The notes below the pieces were generated by a model. That model was not told the DNA's origin. It searched no databases and was given only the letters and a program-made list of their open reading frames with translations. A stretch of 5,833 bases of DNA from Chloroflexota bacterium (GTDB taxonomy: Bacteria; Chloroflexota; Chloroflexia; Thermomicrobiales; UBA6265): assembly GCA_023415845.1 (NCBI GenBank), contig JAEZJB010000058.1, positions 1-5,833 on the forward strand. Direction: 5' to 3'. The position numbers were made by a program, and so were the translations under genes. This document shows, in pieces, positions 5,776-5,833 of this stretch; the first letter of the stretch is position 1; each line of letters begins with the position of its first letter.

Positions 5776-5833
5776 GTGACCGTGTCATCCTCAGGCAGCG
5801 GAGATTGAGCGGCCAGTGTCGCCTCGGTGAGGG
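5772..5833 (-). CDS. C-terminal tail of an upstream gene, probably the SbcD nuclease (partial)
   Basis: Reading leftward from the right edge, one frame runs open to a TGA at 5774-5772 and ends ...AAQSPLPEDDTVT. The TGA overlaps the ATG of the SbcC-like gene as ATGA, the usual sign of translationally coupled genes in one operon. GAGGA at 5792-5788, within this tail, can serve as ribosome binding site for the downstream gene. An acidic, Pro-containing, low-complexity end is compatible with the C-terminus of an SbcD/Mre11 metallophosphoesterase, which usually precedes sbcC. Only about 19 codons are visible, so identity is inferred from position, not from sequence. The frame has no diagnostic motif. 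Confidence 0.5.
   Translation of the reverse strand, partial: LTEATLAAQSPLPEDDTVT
5788..5792 (-). promoter_or_regulatory. Ribosome binding site of the SbcC-like gene inside the upstream gene
   Basis: GAGGA on the minus strand lies 12 bases before the ATG at 5775. The spacing is longer than optimal, so initiation probably depends partly on ribosomes finishing the upstream gene at the overlapping TGA. Confidence 0.4.

Overview
The window is a GC-rich bacterial segment with tightly packed genes on the right and a roughly 600-base non-coding stretch on the left. Three complete genes and the last codons of a fourth can be supported. The style of the proteins (a bacterial PIG-V-type mannosyltransferase, a Rad50/SbcC ATPase opening MILTRIEIENFKQYRGEHEI, and a BKR-like SDR lacking YxxxK) resembles Chloroflexota such as Thermomicrobia. 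This placement comes from recognising the proteins, not from a search, and is tentative.

Layout. Positions 1-606 hold no gene I can support. They contain a GC-rich inverted repeat (188-223), an imperfect 17-base direct repeat (264-280 and 323-339), some small hairpins, and a strong Shine-Dalgarno-like sequence on the minus strand at the extreme left edge, which hints at a gene starting just outside. Positions 607-1989 (minus) encode a multi-pass membrane glycosyltransferase of the PIG-V family. A 154-base divergent intergenic region (1990-2143) separates it from a short-chain dehydrogenase/reductase on the plus strand (2144-2938). Convergent with that gene, and sharing a four-base CTAG with it at the stop codons, is a large Rad50/SbcC-type ATPase (2935-5775, minus). 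Its ATG overlaps the stop codon of a further upstream minus-strand gene (5772-5833, only the C-terminal tail visible), which by operon logic is most likely the SbcD nuclease.

How the genes relate. The right half is probably the distal part of an sbcDC-like DNA end-processing operon, transcribed leftward. The SDR is a single gene converging on it. The mannosyltransferase is an independent leftward transcript. I see no functional link between these three units and no phage, insertion sequence, CRISPR, tRNA or rRNA. No clearly new multi-gene system is visible. The items most worth a second look are the SDR with an altered cofactor motif and catalytic motif, the interlocked gene ends, and the structured, unexplained left intergenic region.
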